Positions 22,783 to 33,400 of a DNA stretch of 57,153 nt are shown one piece after another (the stretch's first letter is position 1; each line of letters starts with the position of its first letter). Both the position numbers and the translations under genes were made by a program. The stretch lies in contig CAJNDS010002204.1 of NCBI GenBank assembly GCA_905221605.1, forward strand, positions 530,501 through 587,653, read 5' to 3'. The notes under the pieces were generated by a model that was given only the letters and a program-made list of their open reading frames with translations, had not been told where the DNA came from and made no database searches. The DNA is from Symbiodinium natans (lineage: Eukaryota; Sar; Dinophyceae; Suessiales; Symbiodiniaceae).

Positions 22783-23998
22783 GTACAGATTCACATGGAC
22801 TTACCGAAAAGAGAGAGAGGGAGAGAGCTTGAGTCGCGCAGAGAAGAGAAGAGAGACTCAAGCTCCCAAGTGAAGTGAAGTGAAGAGAGCTTCAGCCAAA
22901 TCCGCACAACGGCATGGCCGGGAAGCTTCGGATGTAACGTCCGCAAACCGCAGACAGCTTCACACCGCCACCAACGCAATCACCACCGCACAGCAGGAGA
23001 GCACGCCTCCACGATCCCACAGTAGTACCGTCCGTGGTGAAGCGGATGCACAAGCTGGTCCTCCAGCTTTGAGGCTACCTTTCTTCCCTTGACCCTTCAC
23101 TTGTCTTGGTTGTGGGCTCGATGTGGCTCAGACAAGTAGAGGGTTAATGCTTGAGGGCTTATGACATTGCAGTTGCACGTCTAGACACCTCGGCAAACTT
23201 GTCTTCATGGAGGGCAGGAAGCATTGCAAAGCTTTCTATAGAAGACTCATACGGCACATGCCATCCACAATGCTTATGCGGAGGATGCCCAACGATGCAG
23301 CATGCATACAATGAACACTACACATGAAAGCTTGCTGCTTGGCAGCTCGATCCAAAACATCGAGAATTTGTGAACATGCAAGCTTGCACCAAACTGTCTT
23401 CACTGATATGGGGAGAGCTCCATGTGCTTAAGCCGTGACAGGAGAGTAGTCCAATCCGATTCAGTCGAAACCGATGTGAGCAACAGCTTTGCCAACCCTT
23501 GCAGAAGCAGTGCTGCGCCGCCAGGCTGGAACAATTGCAAGTTTCGCAACCCCTGGACAAAGTAGGGTTTGGTGGGACGGCCTCAGATACGCTTGCAGAG
23601 GAGACCTGGGGATGGGCGATCCAAGCAAGATTCCTTGTTGTACGCTGTGGCCACACGTTGAGATACGCAGCTTTGTACAGTCGCGAGCTACTGTACTTCT
23701 TGTTCACAAATCCCGTTTTTCAACGTGCAGCGCAATATCAAGAGCATACTGTGCAGCAGGAAAGAGGCAGCTGTCTAGTCCAGATCACCTCAATGAGTCT
23801 ACGGTTTTTGCAAGTCTTAGCATCAGCATCACAAGGATCGAATGCGTGCCTCAAACACATGGCGGCAGCAGCTTCACTTTCGAAGGTTTGGGCTCACTGT
23901 GCAGAGGGTCTGTTGGTGCCTGGTGCTGCTCTGGTTCCAAGCTCGAAGTGGAATGGCCAGCTTGCTGGCTTCCAATGTGCAACCATGCCGCTTCTCAG
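22783..23998 (+). other. Intron/spacer before phosphatase
   Basis: Contains a purine-rich stretch with a hairpin (22825-22865) and a possible helical exon at 23505-23545. Two overlapping + frames are open over 23490-24110 but neither is conserved-looking along its whole length; only the last part (23999-24037) carries a recognisable motif. Confidence 0.35.
22825..22865. repeat. 11-bp inverted repeat (hairpin)
   Basis: GAGCTTGAGTC (22825-22835) and GACTCAAGCTC (22855-22865) are perfect inverted copies around a 19-nt purine-rich spacer. Confidence 0.85.
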
Positions 23999-25190
23999 AG
24001 CACGCCAATTGGCTTCTACCAGGGCACCTCATGATCGGCCATGGACCCAGTCACTTTTACGTCTGACTTTGGTGGTGCCCCTTGCAAGCAGTCCCGAGAT
24101 CTCCTGAGGCCGCTATCCGTACCTGAATCCCGTCTATTGCACGTCCCAGCAAGACGCCGATGAGCAGCTGCGCCACATGCTCGGAATTGATAGCAGCATG
24201 GCAGCAGGATGCCAGCAGGAAGGCAATTTAGGAGACCTAGGCAGCTTGCTGGATGCTGGCATCACCACCTTTGTCTGTTTACAGTGCCACTGGCAGCACT
24301 TGGATTATTTGGGAAGTTTGGGAGGTTAGGATGCAAGGCGCAAGGGCAGCGCTGACATGGCTCAGCAGTGGCTCAGCTAAGGTCCGAGATACCACCACAG
24401 GTTGGCCCTGGATCGGATTGGCCGGATGGTGGGGTTTCCGTGACGGGCTTCCCGGGGTGCTTTCTGCCTTATGCCGCCAGAGCCCAGAGCCTGGCATCGG
24501 GCCTCCAGTTCTTGCAGCCCGAACAAACTTAGCCACATCACCTCAGGGCCATTCAGGCATGTTCCGAAATACCTTGCAAGATCAAGCGACTAAGGCACTG
24601 CCCCATACAGGACCGGTCTTCACCAGCAACGTTGGCAGAGTGCGTGAACTTGCTTCTCTTTGCTCCCTGGCCGTGTCACAGGACTTGAACACACCGCGGT
24701 CACAGGAACTTTCCGAATTGGTGGGTGAGCTCACGCGACGGATGGAAGCCAACGAGGAGCACCTGCCTTTTTTTGTTTCTTATGTGTGCTGTTTTTCTCC
24801 GTGCTTACGCCACAGGTCATCTACCTGCATTGCTGGGGCGGCCGAGGGCGCAGTGGTCCTGTCCTCGTCGCTCCTTGAGATAAGCTCACGGGAGGCATGT
24901 TCCGTTGCTTTGCACTTAAGGTGTAGTGGCGGCCTGTCTCCTCGGAAGCCTGTTCCGCGAAATGGCACCCGAAAAGTGTTTGGAGATGGTGCAATCCGGC
25001 TACAGCTCCAGGCAGCGACATTGGCAAGATTTGGCAAGTTGTTGGTGTTGTTGGGACTACCTTGTGATTGCTGGACTACCCGTTTTGGAGGGGGAGCAAA
25101 GCTGATGTTGGGGCATTGGCCTGGTCTCCGCAAACTGACGAGCAGCGTGAATTCGTGAGGTTGTGGCTGGCTCAGCGACGAGCAAGCTAG
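23999..25190 (+). CDS. Tyrosine / dual-specificity phosphatase
   Basis: Exons: 23999-24037 (ANWLLPGHLMIG), 24109-24183 (RYPYLNPVYC...DADEQLRHML), 24232-about 24283 (DLGSLLDAGITTFVCL), 24682-about 24758 (DLNTPRSQELSELVGEL...ANEE), 24816-24855 (VIYLHCWGGRGRSG), 24921-25011 (VVAACLLGSLF) and 25091-25190 (SPQTDEQREFVRLWL, then TAG). HCWGGRGRSG is the HCX5R active-site loop, with nucleophile Cys and phosphate-binding Arg. The Asp of DLNTP lies about 31 residues upstream, where the general acid is expected. All seven join in phase except around 24284-24682, where one exon is missing, and at 24758/24816. Donors are GC, GA (24184, a 48-nt intron), GT and GC. The true N-terminus is unknown. Substrate unknown. 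Confidence 0.75.
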
Positions 25191-25351
25191 CTTTGCACAA
25201 GATACTGTACCTTAGGCGAAATGTTCCCCAAAGATATGGGCACGGCACCAGTCTGTTTCTTGATTTAAGGGTGCGAAAGAAAGCGTCTCGAGCTGGCAAG
25301 TGCAGCACGGAAGCTCCACGGAAGCTCTTGGTCTTTGCTCAAATTCCGCAG

Positions 25352-26187
25352 GACATGCGGCAACAGCAGAGAGCCCTTCGAGAGCTGAAGTCACAGCTGG
25401 GCACCCGTATAGCATGTGCAACCGATGCAGAAACTAGAGATTTCCAAATGTGGATCTTGCTTTAGCGCTGTTGGTGTTACCGTGACTCTGCGGAAGGTTC
25501 GAGCGGAGCTTAAGCCACTTAGCAGAGCAGCTCCAGGACTGCTCTGACTGCTCATTCATCGGGCCTGGAGAGCCACTGAGAGTCACCAAGACTTCCGGGG
25601 AGGTCCAGAAAAACCTCGTGCTTGCAAGTGCTGCAGGAGGTAGCCAAATCTCAGAGCCGGCTTCAGGCCGAGATGCATGCAGCGCAGGCGCGTGCTGGCA
25701 TGCACCAAGGGCACGAAGGGAGTTGAACTCAGTTCAATTCTGAACTTCTCTTCAAGGCTCCTCGGCACATCGATCCCGACTACGGGGATGCTTTGAGGTC
25801 CGAATCATCTGTGAAATAGACATGAGAAGCTCAGTCGGGCAAGAATCAGGACGCTGACTGGCAACATGGAGGACCTCAAGACCTTGATGGACCCGTGCTC
25901 AGCGCATCTCAGCACCATTTGCTTCGTCTTCAGCGGGATTCTGGCCAGTACATTGAGTCTGGTTTGTCAGGATCACTCACCATTGCCATCGGCCATGTCC
26001 CATGCAAGTTTCTCGACTGCAGCGGAATTGCAAAAAAAAACGGGCAGCCATTTTCTTGTCATACATTTCCCGTACCCAGGAAGTACGACGAACAGTCCGA
26101 CCGCAGGCCAGCATAGCTACGCTTAGAGACCGGCGCGGGATGCTGGAGCATTTCCTGCATGTTCTCAAAGAACTCGAGTGCATGTAG
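25352..26187 (+). CDS. Coiled-coil protein, C-terminal part
   Basis: Helical exons on the + strand: 25352-25400 (DMRQQQRALRELKSQL), 25497-25536 (FERSLSHLAEQLQ), 25637-25687 (EVAKSQSRLQAEMHAAQ), 25827-25889 (KLSRARIRTLTGNMEDLK), about 25910-25945 (HHLLRLQRDSGQ) and a terminal exon ending LEHFLHVLKELECM with TAG at 26185-26187. The 25497, 25637 and 25827 exons join in phase. Donors include GC and GA. It starts only 160 bases after the phosphatase stop, in the same direction. A long coiled coil is likely; nothing indicates its function. Confidence 0.5.
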
Positions 26188-26190
26188 TAG

Positions 26191-26557
26191 GCAGTTGGTT
26201 CTTGGTCATGTGTGGCTCTGTGTGACAGGGACACCCAGTGGTGCAGCCTCGCCGCAAACACTCAGGATGGGGCGGGCATGGATTGTCTACATACATACGA
26301 ATCCGTTGTATGTGCTCGATGCTTTAGTGAAGACTATGCATGTAGTCAGTACTACTGCACCTTATAGAACCATGTATTTAGCGGGTTATGTATTCATGTT
26401 TGCTGCCTAGGTTTGGGGCTCCGAATGTGATGTGTACACATCCGAATCACCTTTATCCTTCAAGCTCTGGATATATTGTTGACGCTACGCTACGCAACAG
26501 GCCTCGGCCGGGAGCTAGGTTTGTTGGGGGTGTTTTTTGGGTTGTTTTTTTTCTTTT

Positions 26558-26589
<32 letters not shown>

Positions 26590-26820
26590 TGTGGGCTGTG
26601 GGCTAAGGGGTTAGGAGGCTAAAGGATGTGTAAGAAGCAAAAGAATTAACCTCAGAGTCCAGAGGCTAAAGGATGCGTGAGAAACAAAAGACTAACTCCC
26701 ACCCGTGCACGCGGCTGCAGTTCACGTTTTCTTTTGCTATGGTACCACGTTGGCGAGAATGCATGCTCGCATGATGGGATTTGGACAAGATTCATAAGTT
26801 TCGAATCTGTCGGTGATTGC
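26191..26820. other. Spacer with TG repeat, no gene seen
   Basis: Contains a (TG)n run at 26564-26590 and a tandem-like pair of 'AGGCTAAAGGATG' segments (26616 and 26662). No coding motif. Confidence 0.5.
26564..26590. repeat. (TG)n microsatellite
   Basis: About twelve TG units in a non-coding spacer. Confidence 0.9.
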
Positions 26821-26827
26821 TACTGAA

Positions 26828-26960
26828 GAAGGGTGCGGCCTGGGAAGGAGCAGGCCGCATCTGGAGCCAATGGGGCGGGGGGGGCACAAAACAATGAAGT
26901 CCCGCCTCAAATGCCTCCGGTGTCAGTCAAGCCAGCAGCTCTTGTGGAGTCACGGTTGCC
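26828..26960 (+). CDS. Possible proline-rich exon
   Basis: The frame gives a Gly/Ala-rich start followed by NNEVPPQMPPVSVKPAAL. It lies about 650 bases upstream of the zinc-ribbon exon on the same strand and may be part of the same gene. Two other frames are also partly open, so confidence is low. Confidence 0.25.
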
Positions 26961-27604
26961 GTTTCTCCCCCTTTCCCCCCCCACCCTCCCCACCCAGCGA
27001 GCTCATAACACTGGAAGGCCGGCAGCCTCTCCCGCAGCTTCAAGCACTGCCACATTCCGCTTCACAAGTGCCCAGGCCCTGACATGTTGTTTTGTTCCAT
27101 AAGCCATAAACATGAATGGGCGCACTCCGCTTCTCGGGGGTCCTTGTCAACTGGCACTGTTTCCGCGGCGGGGAACTTGAAATTCGGGACCCCCAATTTT
27201 ACACAGAGATTAGGGACCGGGATTCGGATGCGGCACGGGTTTGTCGCAAACACGGGTCAGGGTCAGTTGTTCAAGGTCGTGCAAGCCTTGGAACCCAGGG
27301 AGATGGTCTCTTGGTAGCCCATGTTTTGTTCTCCATTGCTCGTACTTGGGTGGCTCGTGGGACGCGGCATCGCGCTTTTGGGGTCTATGGCCTCGTTTGT
27401 AAGGTGCCCTTAGAAGCGTGGAGGAGCTGCGTAGCGAACACAAGAATACCCTCGGGACCGTCTAAAGTCCAGCCCATGAGAAGTTTTGGGGAAGTTCTGG
27501 GGCTGAGAGAACACACCCGCAGGGACAGGGGAGGACCCTCGGTGGCCCAGCTCGCGCCTATGTACCGTTGGTCTGCTAAGTTGTGCTTGCATTTGCTCGG
27601 CCAG

Positions 27605-27682
27605 GCAGTATGTCTGAAGTGCGGAACCCCGCATGCAGCCGATGCGAAGTTCTGCCGCAAGTGCGGCCAAAAGAGAGAGCAG
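27605..27682 (+). CDS. Zinc-ribbon exon (CxxC...FCRKCGQKR)
   Basis: This 78-nt exon follows GGCCAG, begins with G and ends at a GC donor after CAG. It reads AVCLKCGTPHAADAKFCRKC followed by GQKREQ. Two CxxC pairs 13 residues apart make a small zinc ribbon. The FCRKCG pattern is very frequent in predicted dinoflagellate proteins, often at N-terminal ends or beside kinase or EF-hand domains. The host protein is not resolved. Candidate neighbouring exons (26828, 28355) could belong to it. The long open frame 27116-28045 that contains it is mostly intron. Confidence 0.6.
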
Positions 27683-29584
27683 GCTCAAAGAGCAGCGCAA
27701 AGCAGCCATTGCTGCTTTCCCTATGTTGTCTATGTTGCATCTGGAATCTGCGCAGGCATCCGCGCAGGAAGCCCTGCCGACCATCGAGGTGTGGCGTGCG
27801 CTCGGTGTCTGAGCTGTGATCAAGCAAGCCATCATCCCGTTTCCGTCGCTTTGTGGGATCGGCAGGCTTCACCTCCTGCCAGCCTACTGCGCTCCAGGTC
27901 GGCGCGAACAGAAGATGAACGTTGTTTCCTTCGGTACGCTGCTTGCACTCCGGGGGCTGGGGATGTGGATTGTCGTGCCAGCAGCACGCTCAGTCTCCAC
28001 ACTCTAAGGGACTTCAGACAATTTTCTCAGAGGAACACTGCATAATGAGATTGGGGGCCCGGGATCAGGCTTTCAGCTTTTCGGGCAACTGCATCGCGGA
28101 GTAACCGGTTGAACAATTGTTTGGGGCCTTTTGAAGTGGTTCAGAAAGTGCTGTGAGGCCTTGAAGTTTCCAGGCCAGTGCCGAGGGCTCCACGCCTGCT
28201 CGCCTTCTGTAACGGATGGGTTTTGTCAGGGCCCCCGGCCCTGAAACTTTGCATTATTCCCGGTATCCTGAGCATGATTTTCTGAAAACGTTGCACAATA
28301 GTGGACCTCCATACTGAATCGGTGACAACACTGCAACTTGCGTTGACCCCGCAGGTAGAGAACGCCAGACTTCCGCGTCACTTGTCCGAGCCAACAGCAG
28401 CCTCCTGGCGCATCTTGGCGCCGTGCGTACCGCACGAAGCCTGCACGTGCAAAATACTCCGGGTTGGGCACGGTGTGTGAAGATCACGCACCGGCTCAGA
28501 GCAATGCTGACAAAGCAAGCAGACCTGGCCAAAAAGAAGTCCGGCAGCATTCCTGGCACGGAGCCATGGACTACATATATGCAACCTCTTCACTTTCACT
28601 ACGCTTTTGTTGGCCTCCGCTCACAAGGCAGGATTCCACCTTGCTGATCTGGCATCCGCAGGTCCGCGCATACTCTGCAAATGTAAGACCGCATGAGTAT
28701 CTCTGATTGCTGTGGGAAAGAAGGTGCTTCCATCAGGAACATGCGGACTGCTGGGCCCAGTCCTAATGCCAATCTCGAGCAAATCCTCCCGGGATCAAGC
28801 TTCGCGCATAGGTTCACCGACGTAGCCTCCGTAATTGCTCTTCGAAAGCGGGGAGCACGCAGCCAAGATGCTTGCTGGACACTTCTCGAAGCCACTGGAC
28901 TCATTGAACCCATGTGCACCCTGCCTTAGCATGTCTTTCTCAGGTGCAAGCTTGGAAGCTGAAGCTCGGTGCCTCCCCTACCGTAGTGGACGAGCTTTTT
29001 CGTCATGGACGTAGACAGCACACAACGCAGTTTAGCTCTGCTGCCGGTAGTTTCCCGTTGTCGGCCAGTGTTGTTGGCTTTACGTCTGATCTCCCTTTTG
29101 CTGCTTCCTTGTCCTTCCCCAAGCAGAGGCGGCTTCACGCTCTCGGACCTGCGCAGCGGAGGCTTCAGTTGATGGGGAGCGCCTGGGGTTCGAGTGTGGA
29201 AGCTTTCATGCGGGTTGCTACGAATAAGAGACTGTTGAGACTTGCTGCGCAAGCTGCCTCCTTCGCTCGCAAATCACTTTGCAGCCCTAGCATGCCCTTA
29301 CGTTGAACTCCGAAATGATTACGTTTCCGGAGGCTCGGAGCTTTTTTGCTTCGAGCGGCATGGAACAAAGATCAATCTTGGACCCTTGGGTCATGAGCTT
29401 GGACAAGCATGTTCTTGCTAGCCGCCAACAGTGCCTCCCATCTTGGAGCTCCGAATGGGCCCAAGCTGATCACTGGTCGCTCTAGCTGACCCTTCGGCGC
29501 GTACTTTTGGGAGGCTACTCCAGTGCCGAGCTGCGCTTGGCAGGCTTCTCCAGCGTAGCAGCCTAAGGCCTGAGGTGGTACAGT
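27683..29584 (+). other. Unassigned; scattered possible exons
   Basis: A frame after CCGCAG at 28355 reads VENARLPRHLSEPTAASWRI. Near 28500 another gives LRAMLTKQADLAKKK. Near 29300 the sequence is open in two frames over 150 bases. None has a recognisable domain, and phases cannot be checked. Confidence 0.25.
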
Positions 29585-29710
29585 GCTGAGTTGCATGCAG
29601 TGCGGGGAGATCTACGACCTGCGACTGCGCATGCTTGATGCCTAGGCTAGCATCGCGGCGCTGGAGAAGAACCGTGCGTGGGTCTATTGCAAGGCAAACC
29701 CAAACGGTGA
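29585..29710 (+). CDS. Helical segment with in-frame stop
   Basis: One frame reads SCMQCGEIYDLRLRMLDA, then TAG, then ASIAALEKNRAWVYCK. Both halves look like one coiled-coil exon, so either a very short intron covers the stop or the copy is broken. No function assigned. Confidence 0.25.
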
Positions 29711-30313
29711 GGAGTAGTCTAGCTAGCTGTAGATTCGTTCCATCGAAATCCGGTTGATACCATACTGTTACTGCCTGGCGAGTACTTGCTATAGTGATGC
29801 AGCTTACATGCGACATGAGAACTTTACACAACGCGCGAAGGCAAATAGTGCCAGACTGCACATCGCAGTTTACCACAGGGTTCAGCCGCACCCTTGATGC
29901 AGTGTACCTTCACGTAGAACATGGAAGACCTGGAGCTGGGCCGGTGCGTGAAGATCGCGCACAAGTGCGGACTCCAGCCAGAAAGCTGAACCAGCAAAAG
30001 GAATTCCAGCATCATTCCTGCTGGAGTACACGGACCGACCGCAAAGTCTACACTTGCCATGCGATGTGCGCAGTTCATGATGCTTGCAGGTTGCCATCAA
30101 CGACACATAGCCGCCTGTGCATGCATGCAGCATTGCATGCAGCTACATTTGAGTCATGTGTGGGTAGGAGTCATACGAACAAGCAAACATTGCTTGGGTC
30201 GAGGTGCGGTTGTTCATGCGGTCATTTCATGTGGATGCCAGCTTGAAGTTTGAAGATCAACCTGCGCTAGCAACAGGCCCCCCAGAATTACACGTGTCCC
30301 TGTGTTTCCTTGC
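29711..30313. other. No gene seen
   Basis: About 600 bases upstream of the multi-EF-hand gene with open but unrecognised frames on both strands. Confidence 0.45.
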
Positions 30314-30330
30314 AGCCATTTCCGGCTAAG
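30314..30330 (+). other. Possible relic of the dinoflagellate spliced leader
   Basis: After TTCCTTGC the sequence AGCCATTTCCGGCTAAG resembles the 3' part of the 22-nt dinoflagellate spliced leader, whose known core is AGCCATTTTGGCTCAAG. Ungapped identity is 12 of 17; allowing two one-base gaps nearly all bases match. Relic leaders of this kind arise when spliced mRNA is copied back into the genome, and they often start at the internal AG. It lies 125 bases before the first ATG of the EF-hand gene. The match is imperfect and could be chance. Confidence 0.3.
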
Positions 30331-30353
30331 CACATCCCCAAAGGGGATGTGCT
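30329..30353. repeat. 11-bp perfect hairpin with 3-nt loop
   Basis: AGCACATCCCC (30329-30339) and GGGGATGTGCT (30343-30353) are perfect inverted copies around AAA. It lies about 100 bases upstream of the first ATG of the multi-EF-hand gene, directly beside the possible leader relic. Confidence 0.9.
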
Positions 30354-30454
30354 GGGGAAGGCTTCGTCAGCACGTTCACTTGAACGCTCCTAATTCATGG
30401 CTTCTGTGACAGCGGTGCACGGAAGCACGTCGTGCATGCGTCCATAGCAGCGGC

Positions 30455-33400
30455 ATGCAATCTGCACAGAGTCGATCTTTGCCAGATCTGCGAGATGACG
30501 ACAATGAGTTCAAGAAGTCGGGCTTCTTCGCTTTGAAGCGGTCCTCCAAAGTTCGCGACATCAACCTTGAGGAGATCAGACAAAGGCGGGCTTCCATCCA
30601 TCATGGGAACAAGAAGAAGCAGCAAATGGTGCAACAGGAAGAGCAGGAGCGCTGGGAGCGACGGCGCCGCGGCCTCTATGGCCTCAGCAATTCCGAAAAA
30701 GCCTGCTTCGCTCGCCCGGTGCCCGCCGCACCGGAGGCCCTTGCCCGTATGAAGGATGAGAAGCGCAGTCTCAGCAAAGGCGAAGGCTCCGTCAAGGCTC
30801 TGCGCTCGGACGGGGAGGAGGGCAGTCAGAGCCCCAAGATGCGACGCCGCTACGCAGCGCTGGTGACCGAGAAGGCAGCGTTGAGCTCAGTGGAGATGAC
30901 GGAGGAGGCCGTGGAGTGCATCCTGAGGCAACGTGGCGACAAAAGTGTACAATGTTGTACGGTGTGCCGTTACGTTGCTGACCCAAACTTGGGCACAGGC
31001 TCTTTGGCTGTAGGGCCACATGAGGGCCTTCGTAGAATGTAATGTAGTGTAATTCAGTGGAATGATTAAGATTGTAACGTGCTTCCAGCCTTGCCACAAC
31101 CGGTCTTGGCCCTGAGGGTCCTCTTCCCCACCAACCCTGTGTCCATGGCCCGGGTCGGCAGCAGTTACCGGCGCCAACGAGGAGTGAAAGCCTTGGCCTT
31201 CCAGGCAAACAATCCTTCGTTGAGCGTTCCCGTTCTGCCATCCATCAACGCGCTGAGCGATGATGGCGCAGTGAAGCGAAGCCTAACAAGCATGCTGAAG
31301 CCATCCAAAGACCGGCAGTCGCACGAGGCTCGGGATTTCAAGGCGCAGCCACTTTCTCCAAGATCAGCGCTCGAGCAGTCACTGAAGAAGGCGGTGTCGG
31401 GAATAGATGTGGCACAGCTCAAAAAGATGAGCGACCTATTGAAGCGAGAGCTGAACATCAAGTTTGACGCTCAAGACTCATCAGCGCCGCGCAGACAACC
31501 TCTCTACGTCACTCCAGAAAATGCTGGAACGAAGCGGAATAAGGATGTACTGGGCAGATCGAAATACGAGGCCAGCAGCGTTGCCGAGGTTTGGGAGAGC
31601 GCAGAGCAGCCTGATTTCACGAAGAAGCCGGTTTTCCACAGGCTAAAGAATGCGGCACTGCTTGTTCGCAAAATTGGAGACATGAGCGACGAGCTGAACA
31701 AGGAGCCTGCATATTGTGAAAGTCTTGCAAAGATTTGTAAAGGTCCGGTACTGTAATGGCTGGCCACTTGGAGTGTTTGATGCCTTCATTCGTTGAGGCG
31801 CCCTTGAGGTGTGTAGTCAAGGATACATAGCATAGTGATACTCGATCTTCCTGAGAATCTGATAGTTCGCTTGCTGCGCGGCGTGATGTTCTTGCCATGC
31901 CCTGGTTTAGGAGTCCGGAGAACCTCTTGCGTTTGCAAAACGTTTGCAGCCTGCCCCCCTGGCGGATGACTGCAACTTTTCCCTGAGAAAGTTTCGCAAG
32001 AGGCAGCTCTTGGATCCATGATAGTCTCGCATTCTCCTGAGCCACGGCGTTGCAGGCTCCTGGGCAAGCATGTCTGCCTTGCCGACGCTTTCCGATGCTT
32101 GGATCTGAATGTGAACCAGAAGCTCGGGCCGGAGGCATATCTGGCATATCTTGTGGCATATTTCATGGGCAGCACATGTCGCAGCACATGTGGCAACTGG
32201 GGCGGGCGATGTCTTGCAATGCGTGCAGGAGTGGGGAGCCATGTTTCGCGGCTCCGGCCTGGCCACTTTCCGCGAGGCTCTGGCGAGTGCAGACCTTCTG
32301 CTTCTTCATGCTATCGAGGACACCAAGGGCACCAGAGCTTAGGCTTAGATGTTGTGCAGGCACGCATCAGCTTTGAGCTTCTGGATTTGAATCGGGACGG
32401 TGGCTTTGCTGCATGGGTCTGTGCTTAAGTCTAAGTTCGTGTTCTAAGCAGGGTGTAGTTGTCGGTCCTCGGATACTTTGGGCAGGTTGTTTTCCGAGTC
32501 CGGGGGACGCATCTGGGAAGTTCTCGGACTGAGAAGGCAGTTTTTTTGTTTTTTCTTGGGGGGGGGAGCGGGGGGGAAGGGGGCGTGCCTTGGAACGAAT
32601 AGAGAAGCGTCAGCAAGACTTCGAGTCCTCAAGTCTTTGCATATCTTGCCGAAGAACCTTGTACGGAAGTCTCCCATGATGCTGTCGGCTCTAAAGTGAG
32701 GCCGCCCTCAACACCTCAAAATACTTCACAACCCCAACGAAACCCAGCAAGCTGCCCACTGCAGGCAGTGTGACTTTGGCCGAGTTCCAGGCAGGAATCT
32801 ACATTATTGCATGACAACATGATTGCAACATGCCTGAATATCAACCTGCCGTTGATGCAATGCAAGCAACGTGCAGACCGTGAAAATGTGAGGCAGCCCT
32901 TGAAGGCGTGGCTGAGATCACTGGGATCGATGGACTTCGAAAGCGATTGGTGTCGTTTGGATACACCAAGACTATGCAGGCCTCAACGCAGCAAGTGCTA
33001 CCCATGCAAGACTCGAAGACCATGAAGACCCTACTCCCAGAAAGCAGTTCTCGAGAGGCCTTGGAAGCAATGGAAGGAAATGGATTCATCAATCCTGCGA
33101 AGCCATTGATCTTGGAGGCACCTGCTTTCCAGAAGCTTGGGCTGGTGGCGGGTGAGTTTCCGTCAACTCTGCGTCAACTCTTGAAGGAGTTCGGTGCTGC
33201 TTTGTGCCATGACCCTAGCTTGGAGCAATTGCACGCTGAAGAACATGTGTGAATGCATGTTGCGTATCGCCTCTCTGGAGCATCGGCAGTTTTACTTTAG
33301 GCCGCATTCATGTCGTGGAGTTGGACGAGCACCGGGCAATCTTTGCTCCTCGACACTACGGAAACTGCGCGGTCTAACTGGGAGTCTGGTGGTCTAGCGC

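Noticed and set aside
24253-25158. 301-codon + frame
   Set aside because: It runs through introns of the phosphatase; the conserved motifs are partly in other frames.
26046-26062. AGCCATTTTCTTGTCAT as a second leader relic (similar words at 14522 and 38705)
   Set aside because: Only the first eight or nine bases match the spliced leader; expected by chance.
27116-28045. 309-codon + frame
   Set aside because: Only the 78-nt zinc-ribbon exon inside it is protein-like; the rest lacks coding character.
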